A stretch of 64,000 nucleotides of DNA, taken from Lithospermum erythrorhizon. Its lineage: Eukaryota; Streptophyta; Magnoliopsida; Boraginales; Boraginaceae. Below, piece after piece: positions 1-11,720 of the stretch; the stretch's first letter is position 1; the number at the start of each line of letters is the position of its first letter. The notes beneath the pieces are model-generated. The model was not told the origin of the DNA. It made no database searches and saw only the letters and a program-made list of their open reading frames with translations. Location: NCBI GenBank assembly GCA_019722365.1, contig JADFUC010001979.1, positions 1 through 64,000 on the forward strand. Reading direction: 5' to 3'. The position numbers were made by a program, and so were the translations under genes.

Positions 1-3000
1 CTCAGTATGCTTCGTTCAGTTACGTATTGCTGCTCCAATTGAAAATTTGACCTACCTATTCCCTCTTGGCATCGCCTTCATTCGAGGAAGTTTCATATCT
101 AAAATATTAGAATTCAACAATCTCTTATTAGGCTTAGATGGTGCCATCTAGCAATGGCTTGGAAGTTAGTATTACGTGACAACTTTCCCTCACTAAGTAT
201 ATACATGTTAGCGGGTCTTACACTTGTCGTCTTATATCCTCAACAATGAATCCTTCTTTCGATAAGGCCTTTTATACCAGATCCTTCATGCATTCCTTTA
301 TTAGTCCTTGAATTCATAAATTCCCTTTGACTCTAGTGACATACGATCTCGACTTTATCATTAACACCCCAAACTACGTTTAACATCTTATTTCGCGTCC
401 TGCATGACCATTACCAAATCCACGATTCTTATAATTGCTCGCATCAACATACCACGCTTGGCATAATGATTTCCGACCTTCTGGAAAACTTGTAGATCTA
501 TTCGTAGCAATTCAGTGTCGCCTAAATGAAGCATGTCTCCAAATCCATTGATCATAAGTGTAGATTTCTCGGTGTCTCCCAGAGTAATCGTCAACTGGCC
601 TGCATTAACATCTGTGATGATGCAGTTACTGCCGAGTCGCGTGCTCCTCGAAACTGCGGAAAGTCTGCGGTATACGTAGCAGTGAGCTCGTTACCGTAAC
701 TATGCTCTGAATTGTAATTGTGCGACACGTATATTCTACCAGCTTAATACTCCATTGTCCACTTGAATTTGTCAGCAACAAATTATTCGGTAGTCCATTA
801 ATTGAAATCCTTAGAACTAACATTAGCGTATCGCCATCATTAGTTTCCATTCGTGTTATTCATAAACAAAAATTCATTTATGACCCGATACATTAACCAT
901 CATATTTTTCTTATGAGAGATCGATATTCATTGATATTCCCGTTACTAATTCCCCGATTTCACTTCTTGTTAGTCGACTTTCTCCGAGAGTGATTATTTC
1001 AAATCTTATAATTTCACGAGAATTCGACACATACCTCGACTCATCCTTAAAATTTATCCTCAACCTTTGAATCGAACCTGATAGGTTATGTCACTTATCT
1101 TGTAACCAATATGATATCCGAACATTTTACTCCCACCCCTCATCTTAAATGTGGATCCTACGGTATTCACGACGAGGAAACCAAATCCATTACCTTTAGT
1201 CCCTTTAAACCTTTGGCTTCTCGGCCATCATTCACGTCTGCTAACCATAATTTGTAAGTTCGCCTGGCACTACACTTTCAAGCGCTACCGTCTAACCACA
1301 AATTCAAATTTGAATCGGCATCTTAATTCTCTTACATGAGTATACTCGAAATCTTCAATCATCATTAACTTTCCCATGTCATTTCCTTGACTACTCGAAC
1401 GACCAAATTGCACCACCCTTAATCAAATCTTTGATGTTCCAACTATTATTACCAAATTCATATCTTAATTTCATACTTTCTCATTTCAATTCACAGTTGT
1501 TAGAACTCCGAAGTATCGCGACCCTAAATATACTCCGCGTATCATTACGCTTCCCATTGGTTATTCCGTTACTTCCGTTTCATCATAATGCGATTATACG
1601 CAGCTTTATCATGCATAGCAACTACGAACATCTCATTTCAATCTAACCTCGTCGTGTTAAATTCCCAAAAATTCCCCGTTACCGTCGACTTTAAATAATA
1701 TATCCTTTAAAGTTGAATCTTTAAATTCTACTTTATTATCTAGGGAAGAATGGTTTAGGTACTTGACTTGATACATAACACTTTTTGAAACAATTTCTAA
1801 ATGATATCATATTTATGTTGTTACTTAGAGATTCTTCATTTAAATCGGTAATTCTTCTAAGGTCCCTTATTGGTATATCATTAATTCTTGCTATGATAAT
1901 TAGCCGCCACATAGGACTTCCCCACCCAAGCCGTTATCGACTTTTCCATTCCATTTAAATAGTTTATTAATAGAGTACTACTAAACATCTTTTCTTTTCC
2001 CCAGAGTCCCAAAATTTTCATTACTTCACTTTATTCTCCAAGAACAATTCATAACTTAAACAACTTAGAACTTCATAATGACAATCAACCAAAAATATTC
2101 GGCTTTCATTACGATACGCTCCGTTACATTAAATCCGACTATTATCCGCTAATAGGTACTCGAGATACTTAATTCCATGATACAATTTTTCCAAGATTTC
2201 GGATGTCTGATCATATTCCCAATATCTAGATGACCGATAACCTCATGCCTTGTCCTTGATAAAACAACGGTTTTACGGCACAAATTTCCATTGCGAACAT
2301 CCTCGTTCACTTATCCATGAAATAAATTTCCCATATCGACTGTTCTGACACTCGCATATTCTCTTCTTTTCTCGTATTAAATGCCGCATGGGACAAAGAT
2401 TCATTAACTTCCTTTATCTTCACAGAGTGGCCCATCGTCACGTCAACTAAATTAATCCCTGCCACAACAACTTGGGTCGACTATCGTAATTACCGCAACG
2501 CTCTTTCCACCAATTATTTCGGGCACACCGATTTAACTTGGCGCATCCCAGGATCCAACGTCTTTATACCGTAATCATCAGTTACCGCCGCGCTCTTAGA
2601 TTTACATAAACCTCAACATTTCCAGCAGCTCGACTCGGCGTTATAGATTTCTTTCCCGACATCTTTTAACGTCTCTTCGGTCCAGCAAATTCCAACAAAT
2701 CTACCGTATCTGGCGTCGTTTCATGGCGTTTGACCTTGATTCGCGTATCTCATAAAGTGCGTTATCGAGGTAAAAGGCGAGGAATCTATAAAACGATGGA
2801 AGCCCTTTATCCGGGTAGTATCATAAATGAAATGCGTAGAGCTCTTCGCTAATTCAACTTGATGGTATACTCGTAGAAAGTTACTAACCGCTCAATTCTT
2901 ATGTGACATACAACAACGAATACGATTCATCGACGCTTCCACAGGGTACCAGCGCGCGGTCTGCGGCGAAATCTTCGGTGGCGTCCTCGGCGGTCAGCGA

Positions 3001-3110
3001 TCCATGAAAGAGAAGAAGATTCGAGACTCACTTGAGATACTCGGATAGCAACTGACCGCTCGACCATCTTTACGCTTTAGACGCGTAACCGGGGCGCCCG
3101 CGAAGCGAAA
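1..3110 (-). mobile_element. Decayed internal region of an LTR retrotransposon (gag side)
   Basis: No intact reading frame survives here. The assignment comes from the primer-binding site at 3111-3128 (minus strand), which places the internal region at lower coordinates. A minus-strand stretch near 2780-2900 reads, through stops, like a Gag core (pattern Y-x-x-x-x-x-x-N followed by A-K-S-S-x-H-F-I and a later F-x-R-F). It is relatively rich in CpG, unlike the gene-bearing part of the window. The element is probably Ty3/gypsy, but no protease, RT or integrase motif was found, so the superfamily is inferred. Short frames at 388-594 and 626-850 are not recognisable proteins. Confidence 0.45.
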
Positions 3111-3128
3111 CCTAAGCTCACGATACCA
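3111..3128 (-). other. Retrotransposon primer-binding site (initiator Met tRNA type)
   Basis: On the minus strand this reads TGGTATCGTGAGCTTAGG. It matches the usual plant PBS TGGTATCAGAGC complementary to the 3' end of initiator Met tRNA, apart from a small change in the middle, and is followed by the TTAGG commonly seen next to it. It fixes the orientation of the element (minus) and the inner edge of its 5' LTR, near 3130. A short, diverged site. Confidence 0.5.
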
Positions 3129-3129
3129 A

Positions 3130-5709
3130 AATTGTAGCGACCGCCCAGTCGGCCGCCGAGGTTAAGGTCGTAACCCAACTTTATGCGCGGAGTCGCGTCG
3201 ATGGATGTGACATAAAAAGACTTCATTTGGCATTAAAAATAATAAAAATACTAGCATTGTCGTCGTGGTGAACTAACGACATATACAATAAAACAACGAA
3301 ACAACATGTACAAATTCATGTAGTGCTCTGACTCGAATCTGTGAGAATCAAAAAAATCTGACATAGGAAGGTATGACAAGCAGGGCCACCAGTGAAATAC
3401 AGTACGAAGTCCCCAACGATATACAAATCGACAATGGTAGTGAGGGAATTCGTATGCCGCGCGCCTCAATGCGATCTTGTCTATGACCTATCAATGCAGC
3501 TTTCACAGCGACCTCGCGTCGACCTCTTAGAACCTAGGCGTAAAAGCCCGTAGAGAATAGGGAGTCGGCCTAATTAATTTGAGTGAATACAAGCCACCAC
3601 GGTGATTCCATTAATACATATTCATGCTTATATATATATAAATATATACATTACATCTACAATCATTCAGAAATCGAAGGGTACTTAAACAAATACCGCT
3701 GTCCACGTATCACGTAGATTTCTCTTTATACCGTATTCTGTGACAGTATACCGCGTGAGATTATATTCATATCTAATGCATATTCATTTTAAAGGAGACA
3801 ATCTCGACACCGCAAGTCGTCAAGTGAGGAATCCGCTCCACAGAGATAATACACATATGAGGAATCCGCTCCAAATAATACATATATGAGGAATCCGCCT
3901 CAAATAATACACATATGGGAATCCACCTCCAAATAATACACATATGAGAATCCGCCTCCAAATAATCGAGATGGGGCCTCATTGCGTCCACTCCGACCGA
4001 GACTCATACCGATATTGCATATCGCTTTCAAAACCTCCAGATCAGTACCCACCTGATATACTGCCGCCCCAGTACCTCACGATTAGGGTCACCTTTATTT
4101 CATAAATAACCCATGTGATGTCTGCTTGTGACGTAGCGCGGTATTGCTGACCACACGTAGCACCATGACCGCTGTGATTTCATAACATGGATTATGTCAA
4201 AACTATCTCGTAATGTATTTCGTAATCTCGAATTATGTCATAACGTACCGTAATCATAGTTATCTCGCCAATGTGATCGAATCTCGGTTATACCGTACTA
4301 TTAAATGTAAATCTGAATTTTCACATAATATAGATTATAGCCACCCATGATACACATATCGGAATAGTCTCAACGACACATGAATAATATATATATGAAA
4401 GGTCCTGATGGTGAGATTTATGCTCACTAGAGCCCAAAATAGTAATGATGTCTACATCACGATCCTTGTGCTTAGATCCAGGGCTCAACTCACCATTAAA
4501 AATTATGCATTATAACACATTCTGGGGAATAACTTCACTTAACATCTATAAACCCCAGTGTTATACACGTCTAAAATTCAATTGACTACAGCGATCATCC
4601 ACATCCCGAAGTTGATATACCGCTGCGTTCGAGCATAACTACATTTTCAATATTCGGTCATTGCATTTATTACCCCAATGACAACATGAGCACATTCTAA
4701 TCCCGATCGACAATCGTTGACAACTAATTAATCCATTAAATACAACCTCGATTCGATCCGCAGCTATCTGAGCTTTCCCGAACTTTCTCGGCTAAAATTA
4801 CCTACTTTATCCCGTATCAAAGGCCGTAATTACATCTACGAAATAACTATATTAAGTCATGCAACACCGTATTACCATTTAATGTCAATTTAAAAGTGAT
4901 AAAAGTCAGCCTTAACACTCTTTAGCACGATAACTGCTGAAAATCATTGCTAATCCCTCTGGAAATACCTAGATAACATTTACATGCATAATAAATTGAA
5001 AGATCTAAAAGTCAGCAAATCCAGGAAAGTCAACTCTTTAAAAACTTCGAGAAATATCCCAAGAGATTCGATCACTTTCTTGCCTAGATGTGATGAGGAT
5101 GGCCGAGAGAAGATGATTATGAGAGTTTGTTCTTGATTTTAGGCGACGTCGGCGAGAAATGGAAAAGAAAAAATTTGAGGGGAAAAGGATGACCATTTCG
5201 GCCTAAGAAGAAGAAAGAAGAAAAACTAAAGTTGGTGGTGGAAAATGATGAAGATAAGGATAAAGGTCCGTGGGGTGTTTTAAAAATATCAGAGGTGCCG
5301 ACTACCGTTCGGTTTGCAGCTTAATTCTCGTCTCGATTTAACAACACAACTCTAACATAAATTTAACTTCTAATCCCCCAAATAATATTATACAGCTCAG
5401 TACAACTTTAAAATCTTAAATACGGCTTATTTACCAACCCGATCGATTAGGTCGTATCTCCCGGCGATTCAACTTGAAAATTTAGAATTTCTCTCGAAAT
5501 ACTCCACACCAGAACAACTAGTATACTATTTAAATATGTGTCTGACGGGTTATCGGTAACTGACCCAGTTTAGGGGATACCATATAATTTAAGAATTGGC
5601 GGTAGGGATAAGTGATAAATTATCTTTTTAGTTGTAAGACCATTTTAGTAAGATAAATCCCTTTTCTAAAAAGAATGACGAGGGTAGGTTTACAATGATT
5701 TCCCCAACA
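3130..5709 (-). mobile_element. Probable 5' LTR of the decayed retrotransposon
   Basis: The inner edge is set by the primer-binding site just to the left. The outer edge is uncertain. A possible LTR start reading TGTTGGGGAAATCATTG on the minus strand ends at about 5708, which would give an LTR of about 2.6 kb; long LTRs are known in some gypsy lineages. The segment has no coding capacity, contains a short tandem repeat (3828-3968), and has a purine-rich stretch at 5140-5270. The partner LTR would lie outside the window to the left, so it cannot be compared. Confidence 0.35.
3828..3968. repeat. Five-copy minisatellite of about 26-33 bp
   Basis: The core GAGGAATCCGCTCCA followed by AATAATACACATAT recurs five times with small changes (GGAATCCACCTCC, GAGAATCCGCCTCC). 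Copies differ in length by a few bases. It lies inside the presumed LTR and was probably amplified there. A minus-strand open frame across it (3773-3991) simply reflects the repeat and is not a gene. Confidence 0.7.
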
Positions 5710-6219
5710 CGATTCGTTCGTATTCATCGCATCCATGTTAGAAAAATTGCGGCGTCATTTAATTTTAATCTAGTATTTGAGTTAATTGCATATTTTGCTC
5801 ATCGTATTTATTTAATATTTCATAATAAATATACGGGATAATAAATTTATAATAAAATAGGGGTAGAGTGGGGTAATGGTAAGGATGGCCAAGGGTGTGT
5901 GGAGGAGGTGAAGAAAGAAGATGAAAATTCAATAAATATTTTATTGGAATATTTTAAATAATTTAGATAATTTAGACAATTGGTAAGAGGGTGTTATTTA
6001 GGCATTAAAAGTTAGGATCTTGTGTAGAATTATAGCTCTAGTTGAGGCGTTAGAGGCCGTTTGCATCTGTGAGATCGATACTGTGTAGGGTGGATCTGAG
6101 GACCCTAATTAAAATTACCGTTTAGGCAAAGATATTAAATGGGTGCTAAAAATTAAAAATTTGGTCAAAGCCCAATAATTGTAATGCTATTTTGCCTATT
6201 TTCTCCCTAGTTGAGAACA
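5710..6219. other. AT-rich non-coding DNA
   Basis: No supported gene or motif. AT-rich with several short purine-rich runs; possibly further retrotransposon sequence. Confidence 0.4.
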
Positions 6220-6620
6220 TAGATAGGCGTGGCAAGTGGCAGGAGTTTAGGTGGATGGATTAAGCTAGTCCGGCTTCGTTGAGATCCGTTTAGAGTTCAT
6301 TCCCCAGATTAAGTTAGGCCTGTTAACCGTTGGCCAACACTAATGAAGGTGGAGTGGGAGGTGAATTACAACCAAAAAGTTTGTCCAGTATTCGTTGCGG
6401 TCGGTGGGCCGAGTTCGAATGGCGTTAAACGCAGCGTTCGTTGGTGGTTGTTAACGTAGCGGGCGATGCCCAGGCGTCAGTACATAACTTTTGATTGAAT
6501 TCACCTGCGTATAGCAGTAGCGGACGATACGCCCGTATAACCGAGATCCGTTTAAAATTAACTTCTAACAGTCGGCTGCGTGTAACCGGATGTCGGCCGT
6601 ATAACCCGGACATCAGTAAC
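6220..6620 (+). repeat. GC-rich dispersed repeat, copy A
   Basis: This segment resembles the reverse complement of about 55,260-55,620. Shared landmarks in the same order include GGCGTGGCAAGTGG, GGCTTCGTT, AACCGTTGGCC, GGTCGGTGGGC or its variants, and GTGGTGGTT. It has a much higher CpG content than the flanks. An open frame on the minus strand (6425-6613) has no recognisable product. It is probably an LTR or other transposon end, family unknown. Confidence 0.5.
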
Positions 6621-8070
6621 TTCTTTCTTATTTAAACGTCATTGGAGTAATATAGTTGTTATTAGCTAACGTCGCTTGGGTAACGGATATTCGGTTCCGC
6701 TTCGCCGTTTTCCTTTCTATAAATAAAGAACCCGATGCCCATCTTTGCGTTCCTCGCGTCATGGCATCATTGGTTCATTTCTTTCACGGTAATATATATC
6801 GTCATTGGTTAACTGCTTGATTATAAAAGTTCTACATGTTCAAATTGATGTGATTCCATCTTGGAGAACAAATTATTATTTGACCAAATTTCAAAGATTA
6901 GCGTCATTTTTCCTCGTTTAAGTTGCATTGAATATTGATACAATCATTCCGTCCCTATTACATTTATTATATTACTTATTCTTGATAAAATCTTGTAGTA
7001 TTACAAGTTATTTATTATTTTTCTACATTATGTTAAAGTTGATGCAATCTTCATCTTAACTTGTTCTATAAGTGACCAAAGAGATGTTGGATATATAAAG
7101 AGTATGAATATAATGTCTAATTAAATTTTACATAAATCATTTTTTTATGAATGTTAAAATGTGTAGGTTGGGGAAATATCCAACTTGAAATGTAGTATTA
7201 GATTGAAAATCGTCACGGATTCCATTGATCTTCATTGTAACTAAACTTCCTGCTTTATACTATATATTAACCCCATATCGGGGACATCCGTCTCGGCTTT
7301 CGATCTTTCACTACCGAATATCCGAGATATGATAGATGAGCAATTGTGTTCTTTGTTTTTTATTTTCTTTTATGAATGAACTTTGATTTATTTTGTTCTA
7401 TGGATAGGATATTTATGAGTTGTTTTATTTCTGATGTTAAAACTTTGGTTCGATATTTGAAGTTTGTTTGTAAATTTGTTGAATTCGATTTACATATTTG
7501 TGGTTTTATTTTATGGATATTATTATTGGTTTCTTTTTATTTAAATGAGTGTAAATAGGTGTGGCTTTGTGAGAAATAGGCGCTAAAGCTGAACATGGCG
7601 TTTTGTTGGTGAGCGTCCGGTGGGTGGCGAATTGGTCGCCGGCCTTGACTTCAAGTAGGCGAGGTAGAATGATGGCGCAATAATTTTCTAATAATGCGGT
7701 TCGGCGTTCGGCCTTGTTAAACCGCGTCGGTGGACATGGACACGTTGCGTGCAGTGCTTATGGCTTGTGTCTTAGTCGGCCGAAACCGTTAGCGCGTCTA
7801 ACATAGAAGGGATTAAAAGCTGATTGTTAAACAAGTGGGCTAAAAGTCTTGGCCCAGTACTTCTGGACAATGGTCTTCATGTCGGTCCAATAAAAGCAGC
7901 CCAACTATGTTTCTTCATTATTGCATTGTTCATGTAGTCTCTATTGAACTAAATAATAAAAAAATCTCAGTTGATGCAACAAAACATTCGGGGCTACTTC
8001 ATACATTGTGAAAATTTTATGGGTTAAATTAAACTCAAAATAATAATACTATATTTTTGCCAATGCCAAT
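6621..8070. other. Non-coding DNA, mixed composition
   Basis: AT-rich sequence from about 6800 to 7560, then a GC-richer block at 7560-7860. A small plus-strand frame at 7376-7558 is AT-rich and hydrophobic by composition only. I see no gene, RNA or clear element boundary. Confidence 0.4.
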
Positions 8071-8275
8071 ACTCAAAAATAGTTAATGCAACGCCCTCCG
8101 GCTTAACCGTTAGCATTAGCTACACCTAATGCAACGCCATTCGCTTTGTAATGCAATAGGTGACTAATGCGAGACATATATGGAACCATTGCATTGGGTG
8201 TAGATGACACGTTGCGATTAGTAATGTCTGGCAGCTTATATAAAATTATTACATTAAGTATAGATTAAGTTTTAA
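8071..8275. repeat. Cluster of TAATGCAACG-type short repeats
   Basis: The motif TAATGCAACG or close variants appears near 8083, 8127, 8149 and 8163, with an inverted form (CATTGCATT) near 8186. Clustered short motifs in both orientations resemble the subterminal repeats of CACTA-type DNA transposons, but I found no CACTA terminal inverted repeat. Confidence 0.35.
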
Positions 8276-8551
8276 ATTTTATTCCCTCCCAAAATTCACT
8301 ATTTTCCAATATTGAATAGAATTACAAAAAACCACTCATATTTGACTTTGTGGTCAAAATATAAAAATTTGCTAATTGAACGAGAAAAGATTGATATACG
8401 AAGGAACAAGAAGAACTTACTTAAAGTTGTATTCAAACTGCGTGCTTCAATGAACTATGACTTCCTTTTATAGCATACATTGTTCAACTAATCTCCTAAG
8501 ATAGCTCACATAAGTCATTTAGAGTTTATCTAAATAAATGAAGCTTCACTT

Positions 8552-8801
8552 CTTAGAAATAAGTAAATGTGAACACCTAAACTATGCTTAACATAATTCT
8601 TGCGTGGAAATACTGCGCTGGTTAATAGCAAACGTGATCTATTAAATTTCTCTTAGGCAGAAACATGCCGTATAACTGCTTAGAGAGAAAATAAGTAAAT
8701 CTTGAACACCTAAACTATGCTTAACATAATTCTTGCATGAAATCTGCATGGTTAATAACCCGGCGTGATCTGATAGATTTCTTAGGCTGAGGCATGCCGT
8801 G
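8552..8801. repeat. Tandem duplication with 127-bp period
   Basis: Copy 1 spans about 8552-8671 and copy 2 about 8679-8801. Both contain AACACCTAAACTATGCTTAA, then TTCTTGC, GGTTAATA, CGTGATCT and CATGCCGT in the same order. It sits next to the 3' end of a minus-strand copia relic and could be part of its LTR. Confidence 0.7.
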
Positions 8802-8849
8802 TCTTGAACTTTATACTACAAATTCACATTAGCGTCGTACTCTCAATTT

Positions 8850-9330
8850 CTAGAATGAATCAATCTTCAGAGGCTTTGTCATAATGTCAGCTACTTGAAT
8901 TGAACTAGCACAATGGACTAATTCTATCACTCCTTCCTTTGTGACATCTCCCAAGAAATGATAACGTACATCAATATAATTGTTCCTCCTATGCATGGTT
9001 GGATTTTTGGATAATTTGATTGTTGAACTATTATCACATTTGTATCCAAATTCCTCAAGAATTCTCTTTATCCAAATTGCTTGGCATGTACACATAACAA
9101 CAGCTATGAATTCAGCTTCTGTGGTTGATAGAGAGACAATAGGTTGTTTTTTTGAAGTCGCATGCTCTTGAGCTAAATTTGAAGACATAGACACTTGTAC
9201 TCTTTCTATCCTTGATATCTCCTCCATAATCACTATATGTGTATGCTTCTAATTCTCCTTCATTGCTGCCTCTTTGATATAAGATTCCATATTAAGTTGT
9301 TCCTTTCAAGTACGTTAGAATCTTCTTTGC
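8850..9330 (-). pseudogene. Ty1/copia RNase H fragment (copy 2)
   Basis: The minus strand encodes the C-terminal RNase H part of a copia polyprotein. Visible landmarks are SLSTTEAEF, then the CQAIWIKRIL segment, the YIDVRYHFLGD segment and the closing VADIMTKPL motif. The frame at 8850-9233 lacks the upstream part and has a small in-frame deletion relative to its neighbour copy. The same sequence recurs at 9630-10,010. It is a non-functional relic. Confidence 0.85.
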
Positions 9331-9344
9331 AACTTGCAGTTCTA

Positions 9345-9605
9345 TTCTTTCTCTCGGCCACTCCATTTTGCTGGAAAGTATAAGTATTTGTGATGATTCA
9401 TTTACTCGTACAATACTCATCAAATGCACTAGAGGTGTATTCTCTTCCTCTATCAGTTCTTAAACACTTTAAACTAACATTTCTTTTATTTTCAACCATA
9501 CAAAGAAATTGTTTAAAGTAATCTAGTGCATCTGACTTATTTGCAAGTAAATAAACTCATGCTTTCCTACTGAAATCATCAATGAAGGTAATACAGGACC
9601 TATGT
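9345..9605 (-). pseudogene. Ty1/copia integrase core fragment
   Basis: On the minus strand the frame reads FIDDFSRKA, a stop, VYLLANKSDAL, then LRTDRGREYTS and finally FQQNGVAER. These are the usual landmarks of the copia integrase core, including the two central Asp residues and the Glu-containing GVAER box. At least two stop codons interrupt it. It lies between two RNase H copies, with most of RT missing between it and copy 2, so the element is internally deleted. Confidence 0.8.
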
Positions 9606-9629
9606 ATGTTAGTTTAACTCAATAAAAAT

Positions 9630-10381
9630 TTGCTCCTCGCATGCATGACTAGATTTTTGGATAATTTGATTGTTGAACTATTATCACATTTGATGTTAAT
9701 ACATTCTACTCATTTGTATCCAAGTTCCTCGAGAATTCTCTTTATCCAAATAGCTTGGCATGTACACATAGCAGCTGCTATGAATTCAGCTTATGTGGTT
9801 GATAGAGAGACAATAGGTTGTTTCTTTGAAGTCCATGCAACTGTTCCTGAGCTGAATTTGAAGACATAGCCATTTGTACTCTTGTTATCATTGATATCTC
9901 CTGCATAATCACTATCTGTGTATGCTTCCAATTCTCCTTCATTGCTGCCTTTTTGATATACAATTCCATATTGAGTTGTTCCTTTCAAGTACCTTAGAAT
10001 CTTCGTTACAACCTGCAGATGTAGCTCAGCTAAATTTGACATATTTCTGTTGATTAAACTTGTAGCAAACATCAAGTCTGGTCTGGTAGATGTTAAATAC
10101 ATCAAGCTTCCAACAATTTATTTTAAATGAGTTTCATCAACAGGTTTTTCTTTTTTATTTCTTCCTACTTTATTGCTTGGGAGTATATGACTGTATACAT
10201 GATTGCAATCATCCATTTCAAATCTATTTAGTATTTCTTGTGTGTCTCCTTTGACAATAAATACTCCGTCGAACTTTTCTACCTTGATTCCTAAAAATAA
10301 TTTAGGAATCCTAGATCAGTCATATCAAATTTTTGTATCGTTGACTCCTTGAATTCCTTCATTTGTTCATGATCATCTCCG
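9630..10381 (-). pseudogene. Ty1/copia RT C-terminal part plus RNase H fragment (copy 1)
   Basis: On the minus strand the order is MKEFKES, FDMTDLGFLNYFLGIKVE, VGSLMYLTSTRPD, ILRYLKGT, YTDSDYAGD and SLSTT, the classic end of copia RT running into RNase H. A stop falls just before IVGSLMYL, and the frame is lost after SLSTT through a frameshift. The downstream part then repeats the sequence of copy 2 with about 23 extra bases. It meets the plus-strand copia relic near 10,385. Confidence 0.85.
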
Positions 10382-10394
10382 GGAGTTTTGAAAA

Positions 10395-11720
10395 ACCAAC
10401 CCTTAGGAGACCAACTGGAGATCGTCAAGAACCAGGCCGTTGGCGTAGTGAGATCTTCGTGATTGAAAGTAGCCCAGGCTACCTGCTACGAGCAATGAGT
10501 AGCAAAATCTTGATAAATGGCTAATAGCATGAGGAAATACGAAATAGATTCGATGTACCAAAGCAAGATTTGACCTTGTCAGATTTACCTGATAGGGTTC
10601 GCTCCATTGGGTAAAATAGGTACTTAAACTGTAAAAGCAGGCATCGTGTTTACAAGCTGAATTTGGTATTGAAAGGTTTCGAAGAAGTTCATGACATGAA
10701 CTATAATGAAACTAGATCACCGGTGGCGTGTAGGTCTATTCGAATAAATCTTAGTCGTTTCTTTGCGTTCATGACTACGAGGAAATGATGCAAATGGATG
10801 TAAAGACCATTTTTACGAGCGAAACCTAGAAGAAAATGCGTGGTGCAATCTCCAGGAGCTTTATGTCTGAGAGGACCTAGAAGATTTCATGACCATAGAG
10901 GTCCATTCATGGTCTCAAGCAAGCATCCCCATAGTTGGAACCTTCGTTTTGATAAGAAAATCAAAGATTTTTTGATTCATAAAAGACGAATAAGAATCTT
11001 GTATAGACAAGAAGGTGAGTGGGAGTTATACATATGACATAATAATCATTTAATTATTAGAAGCAAAGTAGAATTACTCAACTCAGTCAAGTATTGGCTA
11101 CGTAGACGTTTCTCAGTGAAAGGACTCAAGTAAAGCGAAATACATTCTCGAAATCTAAATTTATCGAGATCGGAGCCCAACACGACAGTGAGCGTTGTCG
11201 GAGCAGCTTATATCGATGAAGTGTAGCAAGGTTCAAAATGAATGATTCCAAGGAAAAGTCATCTCCCCATGAGACATGAGTTGACTCAACCAGAGTGGTA
11301 ATCCCGCTACATGAATCTTGAATCAGAATAGATGAAGGACTTCGTTATGCCTCGGTTGTGGGTCCGTCATGTACACCATGTAGTGCACACGACGTGTGTC
11401 GTATGTGCCGAATTCTTCCCGGCGATCCCAGTAATCCGGGAGAAGCACGTTGGATTGCCGTGAAAGGACATCCTTAGTATAGAAAGAACTTGAAATTCTT
11501 GGTACATGCTAGAGATGAATAGTTGGTTATAGATCGAATTTTTACAGTGCAGTTTTGACTATATGGTGGAAGCGGTGTCTTGGGTAGTTCGAGCATGGGC
11601 TAATGTAGCTCGTCCACTTTGCGAACCAATGCCTCAGGCAAAGTATATTGAATATGCACCGAACATTGGTCCTAGACAAATGTCACGGTGGTGTTGGATT
11701 CAGTGGGAGCTATCGTATCT
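10395..11720 (+). pseudogene. Ty1/copia relic in the opposite orientation
   Basis: Plus-strand landmarks with many stops and frameshifts: RRPTGDRQE (the linker before RT), VLKGFEEVHDMNYNETRSPVA, QMDVKT, SIHGLKQAS followed by SWNLRFDKKIKDF, and near the 3' end PMPQAKYIEYA then RQMSRW. This is the expected copia order from RT to the end of the polyprotein. A polypurine-like tract CAGTGGGAGC at about 11,700-11,709 suggests that the 3' LTR starts just after it. Different from and more decayed than the minus-strand copies. Confidence 0.75.

Noticed and set aside
4405..4496. Possible hairpin (GGTGAG, GAGCCC and their complements) as a microRNA precursor
   Set aside because: Only 9 and 6 paired bases, with a 14-nt asymmetric bulge, inside a probable LTR; not a convincing precursor.
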